Below are positions 24,653-32,090 of a stretch of 64,000 nt of DNA, piece after piece (within the stretch, counting starts at the first letter, position 1; every line of letters begins with the position of its first letter). The stretch covers positions 2,480,001 to 2,544,000 of the forward strand of contig NZ_CP076544.1 of assembly GCF_018885305.1 (NCBI RefSeq), given 5' to 3'. Below the pieces are notes generated by a model. The model saw only the letters and a program-made list of their open reading frames with translations, was not told the origin of the DNA and searched no databases. The translations under genes and the position numbers were made by a program. The DNA is from Curtobacterium sp. L6-1 (GTDB lineage Bacteria; Actinomycetota; Actinomycetes; Actinomycetales; Microbacteriaceae).

Positions 24653-24958
24653 TTACCAGGAGCTCTTCGTGATGCCCGGCAGCTCGCCACGGTGGGCCAT
24701 GTCGCGGAAGCGGACACGGCTGATGCCGAACTCACCGAGGTGGCCACGGGGGCGGCCGTCGATGGCGTCGCGGTTGCGGTAGCGGACCGGCGACGCGTCG
24801 CGCGGCAGCTTCTGCAGGCCGACGCGAGCGGCTTCACGCGACTCGTCGGTGCCGTTCGGGTCCACGAGGGCCTTCTTCAGCTCGAGGCGACGCTCGGCGT
24901 AGCGCTCGATGATGACGGCGCGCTGGTTGTTCTTCGCGATCTTGCTCTTCTTCGCCAT
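24653..24958 (-). CDS. rpsN: 30S ribosomal protein S14, long zinc-free form
   Basis: 101 residues. It starts [24 protein letters not shown] and ends [49 protein letters not shown], the S14 signature. It has no cysteine at all, so it is the long C-minus type rather than the short zinc-ribbon form. In actinobacteria this form is usually a second copy used under zinc shortage. Third gene of rpmB-rpmG-rpsN, four bases after rpmG. The zinc link is family knowledge supported by the zur/znu genes 2.5 kb away. Confidence 0.96.
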   Translation of the reverse strand: MAKKSKIAKNNQRAVIIERYAERRLELKKALVDPNGTDESREAARVGLQKLPRDASPVRYRNRDAIDGRPRGHLGEFGISRVRFRDMAHRGELPGITKSSW

Positions 24959-24961
24959 GAC

Positions 24962-25132
24962 TCAGCGCTCCTCACGGAAGTCGACGTGCTTGCGGATCAC
25001 CGGGTCGTACTTCTTGAGCACGAGACGGTCGGGGTTGTTCCGGCGGTTCTTCTTCGTCACGTACGTGAACCCGGTACCCGCGGTGGAACGCAGCTTGATG
25101 ATCGGACGGATGTCCTGACCCTTTTTCGCCAT
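24962..25132 (-). CDS. rpmG: 50S ribosomal protein L33, zinc-free form
   Basis: 56 residues: [20 protein letters not shown], then [21 protein letters not shown] and VDFREER at the end. The zinc-binding form would carry two CxxC pairs; here no cysteine is present. The ATG overlaps the rpmB stop by one base (TGATG). It is a short gene that is easily missed. It sits in the large ribosomal subunit near the E site. Confidence 0.96.
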   Translation of the reverse strand: MAKKGQDIRPIIKLRSTAGTGFTYVTKKNRRNNPDRLVLKKYDPVIRKHVDFREER

Positions 25133-25368
25133 CAGATCTTCTCCCCACGAGCGAGGATGCTCGCCACGACGGACTCGATGCCGCGAGCGTCGATCACCTT
25201 GATGCCCTTGGCGCTGACGTTGAGCGTCACGTTACGACGCAGCGACGGCACGTAGTAGGTCTTCTTCTGCACGTTCGGGTCGAAGCGACGCTTCGTCCGG
25301 CGGTGCGAGTGCGAGATGTTGTGTCCGAAGCCGGGAACGGCGCCGGTCACCTGGCACACTGCAGCCAT
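25132..25368 (-). CDS. rpmB: 50S ribosomal protein L28
   Basis: 78 residues, the usual length: [60 protein letters not shown]. Only one cysteine (Cys5) is left of the two CxxC pairs found in zinc-binding L28, so this too is a zinc-independent form. AGGAGGAAACC precedes the ATG. A perfect 20-bp palindrome lies 21 nt upstream of the start, inside the expected leader. First gene of the operon. Confidence 0.96.
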   Translation of the reverse strand: MAAVCQVTGAVPGFGHNISHSHRRTKRRFDPNVQKKTYYVPSLRRNVTLNVSAKGIKVIDARGIESVVASILARGEKI

Positions 25369-25389
25369 GGTTTCCTCCTGATGAATACC

Positions 25390-25409
25390 GTGCAGCCGAT
25401 CGGCTGCAC
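25390..25409. promoter_or_regulatory. Perfect 20-bp palindrome in the rpmB leader
   Basis: GTGCAGCCGATCGGCTGCAC is fully self-complementary and ends 21 nt before the ATG of rpmB. It could be an operator or an RNA hairpin near the ribosome site. It does not resemble a Zur box. Confidence 0.5.
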
Positions 25410-25729
25410 CCAAGGTCACTTGCCTGGCACGCACGCGCTGGCACCACCGGAGGTGCCTGAGCGAGGGGGTTGTGCGCACCGCCCAGACCGGCGGTCGGCT
25501 CGCGCCGACACATCCGTGCCTGGAGGCTCGGATCCGGTACCACGCGACCGCGGCGTTCGCGACGGTCGGAGGGCAGAACAACGGGCGCTCCGCGCGGACG
25601 CGGAGAGCCAGCCGCCTACGTTACGCGACGGCCGGGCGCGTCGCAAGCCGGGCCTCCCGTCCGGGAGGGTGCGGGCCGCGGCCCGGGCGGCGTGCCGCGG
25701 CCCCGGCGGCGTGCCGCGAGGCCATCGCC

Positions 25730-25741
25730 GGGGGGGGGGGG
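25730..25741. repeat. Run of 12 G
   Basis: Twelve consecutive G on the plus strand, between two repeat-rich stretches. The length is prone to slippage and to sequencing error. Confidence 0.8.
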
Positions 25742-25749
25742 TGCCCGCC

Positions 25750-25868
25750 GAGGTCGCACGACGCGCCGCCGAGCACCCGCCCAAGTCGCACGACGCGCCG
25801 CCGGAGGCCCGCCGAGGTCGCACGAACTGCCGCGCCGGCCGCCGCGAGCCGACCGAACGTGCGACCTC
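25750..25868. repeat. GAGGTCGCAC element, copy A
   Basis: Words start at 25750 (GAGGTCGCAC), 25782 (CAAGTCGCAC) and 25814 (GAGGTCGCAC), each 32 bp apart, then the inverse GTGCGACCTC at 25859, 45 bp after the third word. The third word and the inverse form hairpin arms of about 15 bp with flanking bases (CCGCCGAGGTCGCACG). The first two units also share GACGCGCCGCCG after the word. Confidence 0.9.
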
Positions 25869-25949
25869 GGCGGGACGGGGTGCCGACGCTGGGTGCGATG
25901 GACGATGACGACGGGGACCGCATCGGCCTCTCGGGCGGGGGCGAGCGTC

Positions 25950-26068
25950 GAGGTCGCAGGACGCGCCGTCGAGCACCCGCCCAGGTCGCACGACGCGCCG
26001 TCGGACGAGCGCCGAGGTCGCACGAAGTGCCGCGCCGGCCGCCACGTGCCGGCAGATCGTGCGACCTC
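25950..26068. repeat. GAGGTCGCAC element, copy B
   Basis: Words start at 25950, 25982 and 26014 with the inverse at 26059: every position is exactly 200 bp from copy A. Spacings are again 32, 32 and 45 bp. The flanking arms extend to CGCCGAGGTCGCACGA. Confidence 0.9.
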
Positions 26069-26154
26069 GGCGGGACGGGGGCCGATGGCCAGCTCTGCAG
26101 GACGGCGACGGCCGGGCCGATGGGTCAGTCGGATCGGACCGGGTCGGCACGACC

Positions 26155-26241
26155 GAGGTCGCAGGACCCGCCGTCGGCCCTCCGCCGAGGTCGCATCAAC
26201 TGCCGTGCCGACGCCTGCGGGGCGGCAGATCGTGCGACCTC
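26155..26241. repeat. GAGGTCGCAC element, copy C (one direct word fewer)
   Basis: Words start at 26155 and 26187 (32 bp) with the inverse at 26232 (45 bp later). It lacks the middle word of copies A and B, so it is exactly one 32-bp unit shorter. Confidence 0.88.
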
Positions 26242-26245
26242 TGCC

Positions 26246-26389
26246 CCCGACCGGCCGCCGCCCGGCGAACCCGACCGGCCGCCGCCCGGCGAACCCGACC
26301 GGCCGCCGCCCGGCGAACCCGACCGGCCGCCGCCCGGCGAACCCGACCGTCCGCCGCCCGGCGAACCCGACCGTCCGCCACCCGACGCC
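26246..26389. repeat. 24-bp tandem repeat, six copies
   Basis: Units start at 26246, 26270, 26294, 26318, 26342 and 26366 with core CCCGACCGGCCGCCGCCCGG. The last two carry CCGT for CCGG. A degenerate continuation runs to about 26440, next to the hydrolase stop codon. Confidence 0.9.
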
Positions 26390-26446
26390 GCCCGTCGGCC
26401 GCCGCCCGGCGAAGCCGCCCGCCGGCCGGTGCCGCCCGCCCCCGCG

Positions 26447-27133
26447 CTACACGCCGGCGGCGGGCCGCGGCGCGAGCGCCTGCGCGATCAGCGCCCCGAG
26501 CTCCCGCGGTACCGTCAGCATCGGCCAGTGCCCGGCACGGAGCCCGACGATCTCGAGCTCCTCGGTCGCGACGAGCTCCGCGGCCCACGCCTGGTGGTCG
26601 GCGACCATCGCGGCGAGTTCGTCCGGCGCGATCTCGCAGGTGATCACCGTCGCCGGGATCCGGTGCCGCGCGGCGTCGGTGTAGTGGAACCGATCCGAGG
26701 TGACGCGTGCCGGCTCGGCGAACGCCCGGCGCTCCAGGTCGGCGCGGACCTCGTCGGTCACGTCCCGCACGGTCGCGGGTTCCCAGACGTCCCACGACGG
26801 CAGGGGCACGCGTCCGTCGACGACGGGCAGTTCGTCGTTGACGCAGCCGCCCTCGGGCCCGGGGAAGGTGTCCACGTAGACCAGGTGTCGCACGCGGTCC
26901 GGGCGTCGGTCGGCGGCCGTGTACGCGATCGGTCCGCCGCCGGAGTGCCCGACGAGCACGACGGGTTCCGGTGCGGCGTCGATCCGGCCGACGAGGTCGG
27001 TCACCTGCTCGTCGAGGGTCTCGCCGTGTCGGGTGACCGGGTCGACGGTGTGTCCGGCGGCCCGGAGGACCGGGACGACCTCGTCCCACGCGCTCGCGTC
27101 GAGCCAGAACCCGGGGACGAGGATGACGTGCAT
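26447..27133 (-). CDS. Alpha/beta hydrolase
   Basis: 228 residues. VILVPGFWLDASAWDEVVPVL (about 3-23) carries the oxyanion-hole strand. The nucleophile elbow is VVLVGHSGGGPIAYTAA (Ser in GHSGG, about residue 64). The catalytic His is in LRAGHWPMLTVP near the end. It resembles esterase/hydrolase proteins of the EstA/MenH-like group; the substrate is unknown. TAGTCT lies 7 nt before the ATG at 27133, overlapping the end of zur, so it has its own promoter, although it sits in line with the zur operon. Confidence 0.85.
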   Translation of the reverse strand: MHVILVPGFWLDASAWDEVVPVLRAAGHTVDPVTRHGETLDEQVTDLVGRIDAAPEPVVLVGHSGGGPIAYTAADRRPDRVRHLVYVDTFPGPEGGCVNDELPVVDGRVPLPSWDVWEPATVRDVTDEVRADLERRAFAEPARVTSDRFHYTDAARHRIPATVITCEIAPDELAAMVADHQAWAAELVATEELEIVGLRAGHWPMLTVPRELGALIAQALAPRPAAGV

Positions 27134-27140
27134 GTCGCGG

Positions 27141-27146
27141 AGACTA
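27141..27146 (-). promoter_or_regulatory. -10 box TAGTCT of the alpha/beta hydrolase gene
   Basis: Minus-strand TAGTCT lies 7 nt before the ATG at 27133 and partly overlaps the zur stop codon. Confidence 0.45.
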
Positions 27147-27566
27147 CGCGCCCCCGCGGACAGCAGCACGGGCCGTGCACTCGGCACACTCACCGAAGAC
27201 GTCGACCACGTGGCTGGCGTTCGAGAACCCGTTCGCGGCGGCGGTCGCCCGTGCCCACTCCTCGACCGGGTCGGCCTGGATCTCGACCGTCCGCCCGCAG
27301 ACGCGGCAGATGAGGTGGTGGTGGTGCTTGTCGGTCGTGCAGGCCCGGTACAGGGCCTCGCCGTCCTGCTGGAGCGAGTCGGCGTCGCCGTCGTTCGCCA
27401 GGTCGGTCAGCGCACGGTAGACCGTCGCCAGCCCGATCGTCGACCCACCGTCGCGCAGGTGTGCGTGCAGCGACTGCGCGCTGACGAACCCCTCGGTCTC
27501 GGTGAGCGCGCCGCGGACGGCTTCGCGCTGCCAGGTGTTGCGTCGTGGTCGCTGTACGGCGTTCAT
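27144..27566 (-). CDS. zur: Zinc uptake regulator, Fur family
   Basis: 140 residues. The N-terminal winged helix is RNTWQREAVRGALTETEGFVSAQSLHAHLRDGGSTIGLATVYRALTDLANDGDAD (about 9-65). The metal region has DKHHHHLICRVCGRTVEI and GECAECTARA: two CxxC pairs for the structural zinc and clustered His for sensing. It overlaps znuB by four bases (ATGA), so it is the last gene of znuACB-zur. This context makes Zur the best assignment within the family. It would repress zinc uptake genes when zinc is plentiful. Confidence 0.92.
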   Translation of the reverse strand: MNAVQRPRRNTWQREAVRGALTETEGFVSAQSLHAHLRDGGSTIGLATVYRALTDLANDGDADSLQQDGEALYRACTTDKHHHHLICRVCGRTVEIQADPVEEWARATAAANGFSNASHVVDVFGECAECTARAAVRGGA

Positions 27567-28483
27567 GCTGCGACTCCTTCCTTCGTCGTGGCCGGGAGGC
27601 CCGTCCCACCGTCGGCGTGCTGCTCTCGGACCGTCACGCGGTCGCGTCCACGGCGGTCCTTCCGGGCGCCGAGCACCCGGCAGACCACCCAGATCACGAA
27701 CGAGATGGTCGTGACGTAGGGGCTGATCGGCAGTCCACCACCCAGGGCCAGCAGGATGCCCCCGACCACCGACGTCACCGCGAAGAGCACGGAGAGCACC
27801 GGCACGAGGACCGGGTTGACCGTCACGCGGAGGGCGGCTGCCGCGGGGGTGACCAGGAGCGAGAGCACCAGGAGCGCCCCGACGATCTGCACCGACACCG
27901 CGGTGGCGAGTCCGAGCACGAGCATGAACACGAGCCCGAGCGTCCGGACGGGGATGCCGGCGGCCGCGGCGACGTCGGGGTCGACGGACGAGAACATCAG
28001 CGGACGCCAGATGACCACCAGGGTGAGCACGACGACCGCGGACACCACGACCAGGAACCCGAGCTGCGGGTTGTCGACGGAGACGATCTGCCCGGTGAGC
28101 AGGCCGAACTTGTTCGCCGCCCGCCCCTTGTACAGCGCCAGGCAGAGGATCCCGAGGCCCAGCCCGAACGGCATGAGCACGGCGATGATCGAGTTGCGGT
28201 CGCGCGCCCGGCTGCCGAGCAGGCCGATGAGCACCGCGGCGATCACGGACCCGACGAGCGACCCGGTGACGACGTTGACGCCGAGGAGCAGGGACGCGCT
28301 CGCACCGGCGAACGACAGCTCGCTGATCCCGTGCACGGCGAAGGGCATGTTCCGCGCGACGACGAACGGCCCGACCAGTCCGCCGACGATGCCGAGCACC
28401 GCACCGGCGAGGATCGAGTTGCGGACGAGGACGAGCAGCTCGCCGTAGTCCTGGAACGAGAAGATCGTCGACCAGACGTCCAT
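27563..28483 (-). CDS. znuB: Zinc ABC transporter permease
   Basis: 306 residues and eight to nine membrane helices of the ABC-3 family. FVVARNMPFAVHGISELSFAGASASLLLG (about 40-68) and AGIPVRTLGLVFMLVLGLATAVSVQIVGALLVLSLLVTPAAAALR (about 180-225) are family signatures. The C-terminal cytosolic tail of about 35 residues is unconserved. The ATG overlaps the znuC stop (TGATG). Forms the membrane channel of the zinc importer. Confidence 0.94.
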   Translation of the reverse strand: MDVWSTIFSFQDYGELLVLVRNSILAGAVLGIVGGLVGPFVVARNMPFAVHGISELSFAGASASLLLGVNVVTGSLVGSVIAAVLIGLLGSRARDRNSIIAVLMPFGLGLGILCLALYKGRAANKFGLLTGQIVSVDNPQLGFLVVVSAVVVLTLVVIWRPLMFSSVDPDVAAAAGIPVRTLGLVFMLVLGLATAVSVQIVGALLVLSLLVTPAAAALRVTVNPVLVPVLSVLFAVTSVVGGILLALGGGLPISPYVTTISFVIWVVCRVLGARKDRRGRDRVTVREQHADGGTGLPATTKEGVAA

Positions 28484-29376
28484 CACGGCCGCCCTTCGTC
28501 GGGCGAGGCGCCGTGCGGGGCGGGTTCGCAGTGGTGGTGGCCGTCGCCGGCGGTGTCGTGGGCGTCGCTCGCACCGACGATGACGACGCGTCCCATGGTC
28601 CGCACGACGTCGACGGGCGTGCCGTACAGGTCGCTGAGGACGTCGGCGCGCAGGACGTCGTCGGGGGCGCCGATCCGGAAGCGCCCGCCGGCGATGTAGA
28701 GGACGCGGTCGACGACGTCGAGGATCGGGTTGACGTCGTGCGTGACGAACAGGACCGCTGCGCCCTGCTGCCGGCGCTGCCGGTCGATGAGCTCGGTGAC
28801 GCCGCGCTGGTGCCGCAGGTCGAGCGAGATGAGGGGTTCGTCGCACAGGAGCAGTGCCGGGTCGGCGGCGATGGCCTGCCCGACGCGGGTGCGCTGCTGC
28901 TCGCCGCCGGAGAGCTCGGCGACGGGGGCGTCGGCGAACGCGGTGGCGCCGACCTCGTCGACGATGCGGTCGATGCGCTCCCGTTCGGCCCGGCGTTCCG
29001 GACGCACGCCCCAGCGGTGCCCGGTGACGCCCTGGGCGATCATGTCGCGGGCGCGCAGCGGTGTGCCGGAGTCCATGAGCCGCTGCTGCGGGATGTAGCC
29101 GATCCTCCGGTGTCCGCGGCGCACCGGGCGGCCCAGGAACGACATGGATCCGCTCGTCAGGCGCTGCTGGCCGAGCACGGTGCGCAGGAGCGAGGTCTTG
29201 CCGGCGCCGTTCGGCCCGAGGACGGCGACGAACTCCCCGGGAGCGACGTCGAGGTCCAGCCCGTCCCAGAGCTTCCGCGTGCCGTAGGACAGCCCGGCGT
29301 CCCGGAGCGCGAGCACGGCGGAGCCGCCACTGCGCTCGGCAGTGGCGGCTCGGGTCGGCTCCTGGACCGTCGTCAC
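28483..29376 (-). CDS. znuC: Zinc ABC transporter ATP-binding protein
   Basis: 297 residues. Walker A GPNGAGKTS, Q-loop YIPQQR, ABC signature LSGGEQQR, Walker B LLLCDEPL and the switch His in FVTHD are all present. The C-terminus is His-rich (SDAHDTAGDGHHHCEPAPHG), which may bind zinc as in some ZnuC proteins. I chose the GTG at 29376 because it overlaps the znuA stop (GTGA) like the other junctions of this operon; an ATG at 29421 would add 15 unconserved residues. Energises zinc import. Confidence 0.94.
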   Translation of the reverse strand: MTTVQEPTRAATAERSGGSAVLALRDAGLSYGTRKLWDGLDLDVAPGEFVAVLGPNGAGKTSLLRTVLGQQRLTSGSMSFLGRPVRRGHRRIGYIPQQRLMDSGTPLRARDMIAQGVTGHRWGVRPERRAERERIDRIVDEVGATAFADAPVAELSGGEQQRTRVGQAIAADPALLLCDEPLISLDLRHQRGVTELIDRQRRQQGAAVLFVTHDVNPILDVVDRVLYIAGGRFRIGAPDDVLRADVLSDLYGTPVDVVRTMGRVVIVGASDAHDTAGDGHHHCEPAPHGASPDEGRP

Positions 29377-30290
29377 TTCGTCAGTGCCGCCTTCACCGCG
29401 TCGATGTTCGCCTGCTGCCACGAGACGTAATCCTCCCCCTTCGGGAGCGTCTCCGTCACACCGACCACCGGGACGTCGGCGTCCTCGGCGGCCTGCTGCA
29501 CCTGTTCGGTCTCCGGGCTCGAGGTCTGCTCGTTGTAGGCGAGGAGCTTCGCCTCACCGCTTGTGAACAGCTTGAGGGTGGCGTTGAGGGCGGCCGGCGG
29601 GACGTCGTCGCCCTCCTCGATCGCCTCGGAGAAGTCGTCGGGCGTGACGTTGTCGAGGCCCATCGCATCGAACAAGTAGCCCGGGACCGGCTCGGTGTAG
29701 GCGACCTCGTCGCCGTCGACCGTCTTCTTCACCGCGGCGGTCTGCGACTCGAGGTCCTGCAGCTTCTCGGTGAGCGCGTCGGCGTTCTGCTGGAAGGTGC
29801 TCTTGTCCGCGCTGTCGAGCGCACCCAGACGGTCGGCCACGTCGGCGACGAGCTTCACCATGGTCGGGTAGCTGTAGAACACGTGCTCGTTGAACTCGTC
29901 GGAGCCGCCCGTGTCGAGCCCGGACAGGTCGACGACGTTGATCGTGTCGGCCTTCGTGTTCGACGACTTCGCGAGGGTCGTCATGAAGTCGTCGTACCCG
30001 CCGCCGTTCTCGATGAGCAGGTCGGCCTTCGACACGGCGAGCTGCGTCTTGGCGCTCGACTCGAAGGAGTGCGGGTCCTGCGAGGGGTCGTCGAGGATGC
30101 TGGTGACGTCGACGCGGTCACCGCCGATGGTCTCGACGATCGAGCCGTAGACGTTCGTCGACGCGACGACGGTCACGACGCCGCCGTCGTCCGACGACGA
30201 GGACGAGGACGAGGAGTTCGCGCAGCCGGTCAGGGCGAGCGCGGCGGCACCGGCGACGAGCGGCAGGGCGAGGAAGCGACGGGAGTGCAT
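29373..30290 (-). CDS. znuA: Zinc-binding lipoprotein of the ABC importer
   Basis: 305 residues. Signal peptide with lipobox LTGC (Cys23), then a Ser8 linker. The cluster A-I fold follows: VTVVASTNVYGSIVETIGGDRVDVTSIL, with metal ligands His74 (DPHSFE) and His136 (NEHVFYSYP); the third position near EPVPGYLFDAMG has Glu rather than His. The long His-rich loop of many ZnuA proteins is missing. It is the first gene of the operon, with a candidate Zur box 21 bp upstream of the start. Zinc rather than manganese is inferred from the zur partner. Confidence 0.92.
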   Translation of the reverse strand: MHSRRFLALPLVAGAAALALTGCANSSSSSSSSDDGGVVTVVASTNVYGSIVETIGGDRVDVTSILDDPSQDPHSFESSAKTQLAVSKADLLIENGGGYDDFMTTLAKSSNTKADTINVVDLSGLDTGGSDEFNEHVFYSYPTMVKLVADVADRLGALDSADKSTFQQNADALTEKLQDLESQTAAVKKTVDGDEVAYTEPVPGYLFDAMGLDNVTPDDFSEAIEEGDDVPPAALNATLKLFTSGEAKLLAYNEQTSSPETEQVQQAAEDADVPVVGVTETLPKGEDYVSWQQANIDAVKAALTK

Positions 30291-30311
30291 GCTGATGACG
30301 CTAGCCCTAGC

Positions 30312-30326
30312 TGAGAACGATTGTCA
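30312..30326. promoter_or_regulatory. Candidate Zur box upstream of znuA
   Basis: TGAGAACGATTGTCA is a near-perfect 15-bp dyad (TGAGAA/TTGTCA, one mismatch per arm), resembling Fur/Zur sites. It ends 21 bp before the znuA start, where binding would block transcription. Confidence 0.65.
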
Positions 30327-30353
30327 AAACCGCTCTCATCCGAGAGCGGACGA

Positions 30354-30391
30354 ACGGGAGGCGCGGTGCCGGCTGGCACCGCGCCTCCCGT
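30354..30391. terminator. Hairpin terminator of the PTS IIC gene, GGGAGGC family
   Basis: Arms ACGGGAGGCGCGGTGCC and complement (17 bp) with loop GGCT, 16 bp past the IIC stop codon and 28 bp before the znuA Zur box. Confidence 0.8.
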
Positions 30392-30406
30392 CCGGGGTCG
30401 GTCCGG

Positions 30407-31675
30407 CTACGGCTTGGTCGCCGCGTCGATGGTGTTCTCGGCGATCGTCGTGTCGTCCTCGCGCCCGGGGGTGCGGAGGTTCCACTTCTTGATCACGAAA
30501 CTGAAGAGGAAGTAGTAGACGACCGCGTACGCGAGACCGATCGGGATGAGCCAGATCGCCCCGTCGGCCTTGCCGAAGTTGAGCACGTAGTCGATCGCTC
30601 CCGCCGAGAACGAGAACCCGTCGTGGATGCCGAGAGCGTTCACCAGCGCCAGTGACGTGCCGGTGAGGACCGCGTGGATGATGTAGAGCGGGAACGCCAC
30701 GAACATGAACGAGTACTCGAGCGGCTCGGTGATGCCGGTGACGAACGAGGTCAGCGCGGCCGAGAGCATGATGCCGCCGACGAGCTTGCGGTTCTGCGGC
30801 TTGGCGTTCCGCCAGATCGCCAGGGCACCGGCCGGCAGCGCGAACATCATGATCGGGAAGAAGCCGGTCTGGAAGATGCCCGCGGTCGGGTCGCCGGCGA
30901 GGAAGCGCGCGATGTCGCCGTGGTAGGTGACGCCGCCCGTGGTGAAGCTGCCGAGCTGGAACCACGGGAAGAAGTTGAGCAGCTGGTGCAGACCGATCGG
31001 GATGAGCATGCGGTTGACGAACCCGAACACGCCACCACCGAGGACGGCGTTGTCGGCGACGGCCTGGCCGGCGGCGGTCAAGGCGATGTCGAAGTAGCGG
31101 TAGAAGAACGACATCACGACGGCGATGACGAGACCGGCGACCGCGGTGAGGATCGGCACGAGACGACGACCCGAGAAGAACCCGAGGAAGTCGGGCATCT
31201 TCGTGCGGTGGAACTTCTGCCAGAGCACGGCGGAGACGAGGCCCATCACGATGCCGCCGAGGACGCCGAAGTTGATCGTCGCCTGGTCGCCGTTCGCGTC
31301 CTTCACACCCGCGAGCACGATCGGCGACATGGCGGCGAAGACCTGGTACATGACCATGTAGCCGACGACGGCGGCGAGGGCCGTGGTGCCGTCGGACTTC
31401 TTCGCCCACCCGATCGCGATGCCCACCGCGAAGAGCAGCGGGAGCCAGGTGAACACACCGTTGCCCGCGGCGGCGATGATCGTCGCGCCCTGCGAGAAGC
31501 CGGGGATGGCGCCGAGCATGTCGGCCTGACCGAGGCGGAGCAGGATGCCGGCCGCGGGCATGACCGCGATCGGGAGCAACAGACTGCGACCGAGTCGTTG
31601 CGCGTTGGCGAAGAGCTTGCTCTGCTTCTTCGGCGTCTTCTTCTCCGGCACGTCCGTGGGGGCAGCGGTGCTCAT
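30407..31675 (-). CDS. PTS EIIC, N-acetylglucosamine/glucose family
   Basis: 422 residues, about ten membrane segments. LGRSLLLPIAVMPAAGILLRLGQ opens the IIC domain, and GITEPLEYSFMFVAFPLYIIHAVLTG with HDGFSFSAGAIDYVLNFG is the substrate region; HDGFSFSAG is typical of GlcNAc-type IIC proteins. It lacks fused IIB/IIA parts; those are separate genes on the opposite strand. Membrane permease that takes up and phosphorylates the sugar. The divergent promoter region contains a DasR-like operator. Confidence 0.9.
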   Translation of the reverse strand: MSTAAPTDVPEKKTPKKQSKLFANAQRLGRSLLLPIAVMPAAGILLRLGQADMLGAIPGFSQGATIIAAAGNGVFTWLPLLFAVGIAIGWAKKSDGTTALAAVVGYMVMYQVFAAMSPIVLAGVKDANGDQATINFGVLGGIVMGLVSAVLWQKFHRTKMPDFLGFFSGRRLVPILTAVAGLVIAVVMSFFYRYFDIALTAAGQAVADNAVLGGGVFGFVNRMLIPIGLHQLLNFFPWFQLGSFTTGGVTYHGDIARFLAGDPTAGIFQTGFFPIMMFALPAGALAIWRNAKPQNRKLVGGIMLSAALTSFVTGITEPLEYSFMFVAFPLYIIHAVLTGTSLALVNALGIHDGFSFSAGAIDYVLNFGKADGAIWLIPIGLAYAVVYYFLFSFVIKKWNLRTPGREDDTTIAENTIDAATKP

Positions 31676-31771
31676 CGGCGTTCCTCTCGTCGTCGGGTGG
31701 AGCTGGTCGGGGTGAGTTGAGTCGCGTGGACCGCCCCGGTACCCTCGGCAGTGTCGCCAGGTCCGGTCCTG

Positions 31772-31787
31772 TCCGGTCATGACCAGT
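31772..31787. promoter_or_regulatory. DasR-like operator between PTS genes
   Basis: TCCGGTCATGACCAGT, read on the minus strand as ACTGGTCATGACCGGA, matches the DasR-site layout ACTGGTC-NN-GACC. A second imperfect half-site lies at about 31757-31770. It could control both divergent PTS transcripts. Confidence 0.65.
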
Positions 31788-31853
31788 TCGTAGTGTCGAT
31801 GACCGTGGACTGCATGTCAACCTGTGAGCGAACCCGTAACGAGGAGGAAACAG

Positions 31854-32090
31854 ATGGCTGACATCAAGGCTGCCGACATCATCGCCGCACTCGGCGGAAC
31901 CGACAACATCGACGAGGTCGAGGGCTGCATCACGCGCCTCCGCGTCGAGGTGGAGGACGGCGACCTCGTCGACAAGGACGCACTCAAGGCCGCCGGCGCC
32001 CAGGCCGTCGTCGGTGGCGGCACCGGCTGGCAGGTCATCGTCGGCCCGATCGCCGACAACCTCGCGCAGGACATCCAGGACGAACTGTGA
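31854..32090 (+). CDS. PTS EIIB, glucose/GlcNAc family
   Basis: 78 residues, a free-standing IIB domain. The phosphorylated Cys25 is in VEGCITRLRVEVED. Ends QVIVGPIADNLAQDIQDEL. GAGGAGGAAAC precedes the ATG. Passes phosphate from IIA to the incoming sugar. It overlaps the IIA gene by four bases. Start chosen at 31854 from the Shine-Dalgarno sequence. Confidence 0.94.
   Translation: MADIKAADIIAALGGTDNIDEVEGCITRLRVEVEDGDLVDKDALKAAGAQAVVGGGTGWQVIVGPIADNLAQDIQDEL

Larger units (their letters stand above)
25369..26446. other. 1,078-bp gene-free region rich in repeats
   Basis: Everything recognisable here is non-coding: the rpmB leader palindrome, a run of 12 G, three GAGGTCGCAC elements and six 24-bp tandem repeats, each listed separately. 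Open frames are present only because of extreme GC content; they are Arg/Pro/Gly-rich on both strands and match nothing. Confidence 0.75.

Noticed and set aside
25750..26241. CRISPR array (evenly spaced repeats)
   Set aside because: The conserved word is only about 10 bp, the spacers between words are partly conserved, an inverted copy ends each unit, and no cas genes are present.
25472..27313. Plus-strand frame containing RPPPGEPD repeats
   Set aside because: It runs through tandem repeats and then antisense to the alpha/beta hydrolase and zur; no ribosome site or domain.
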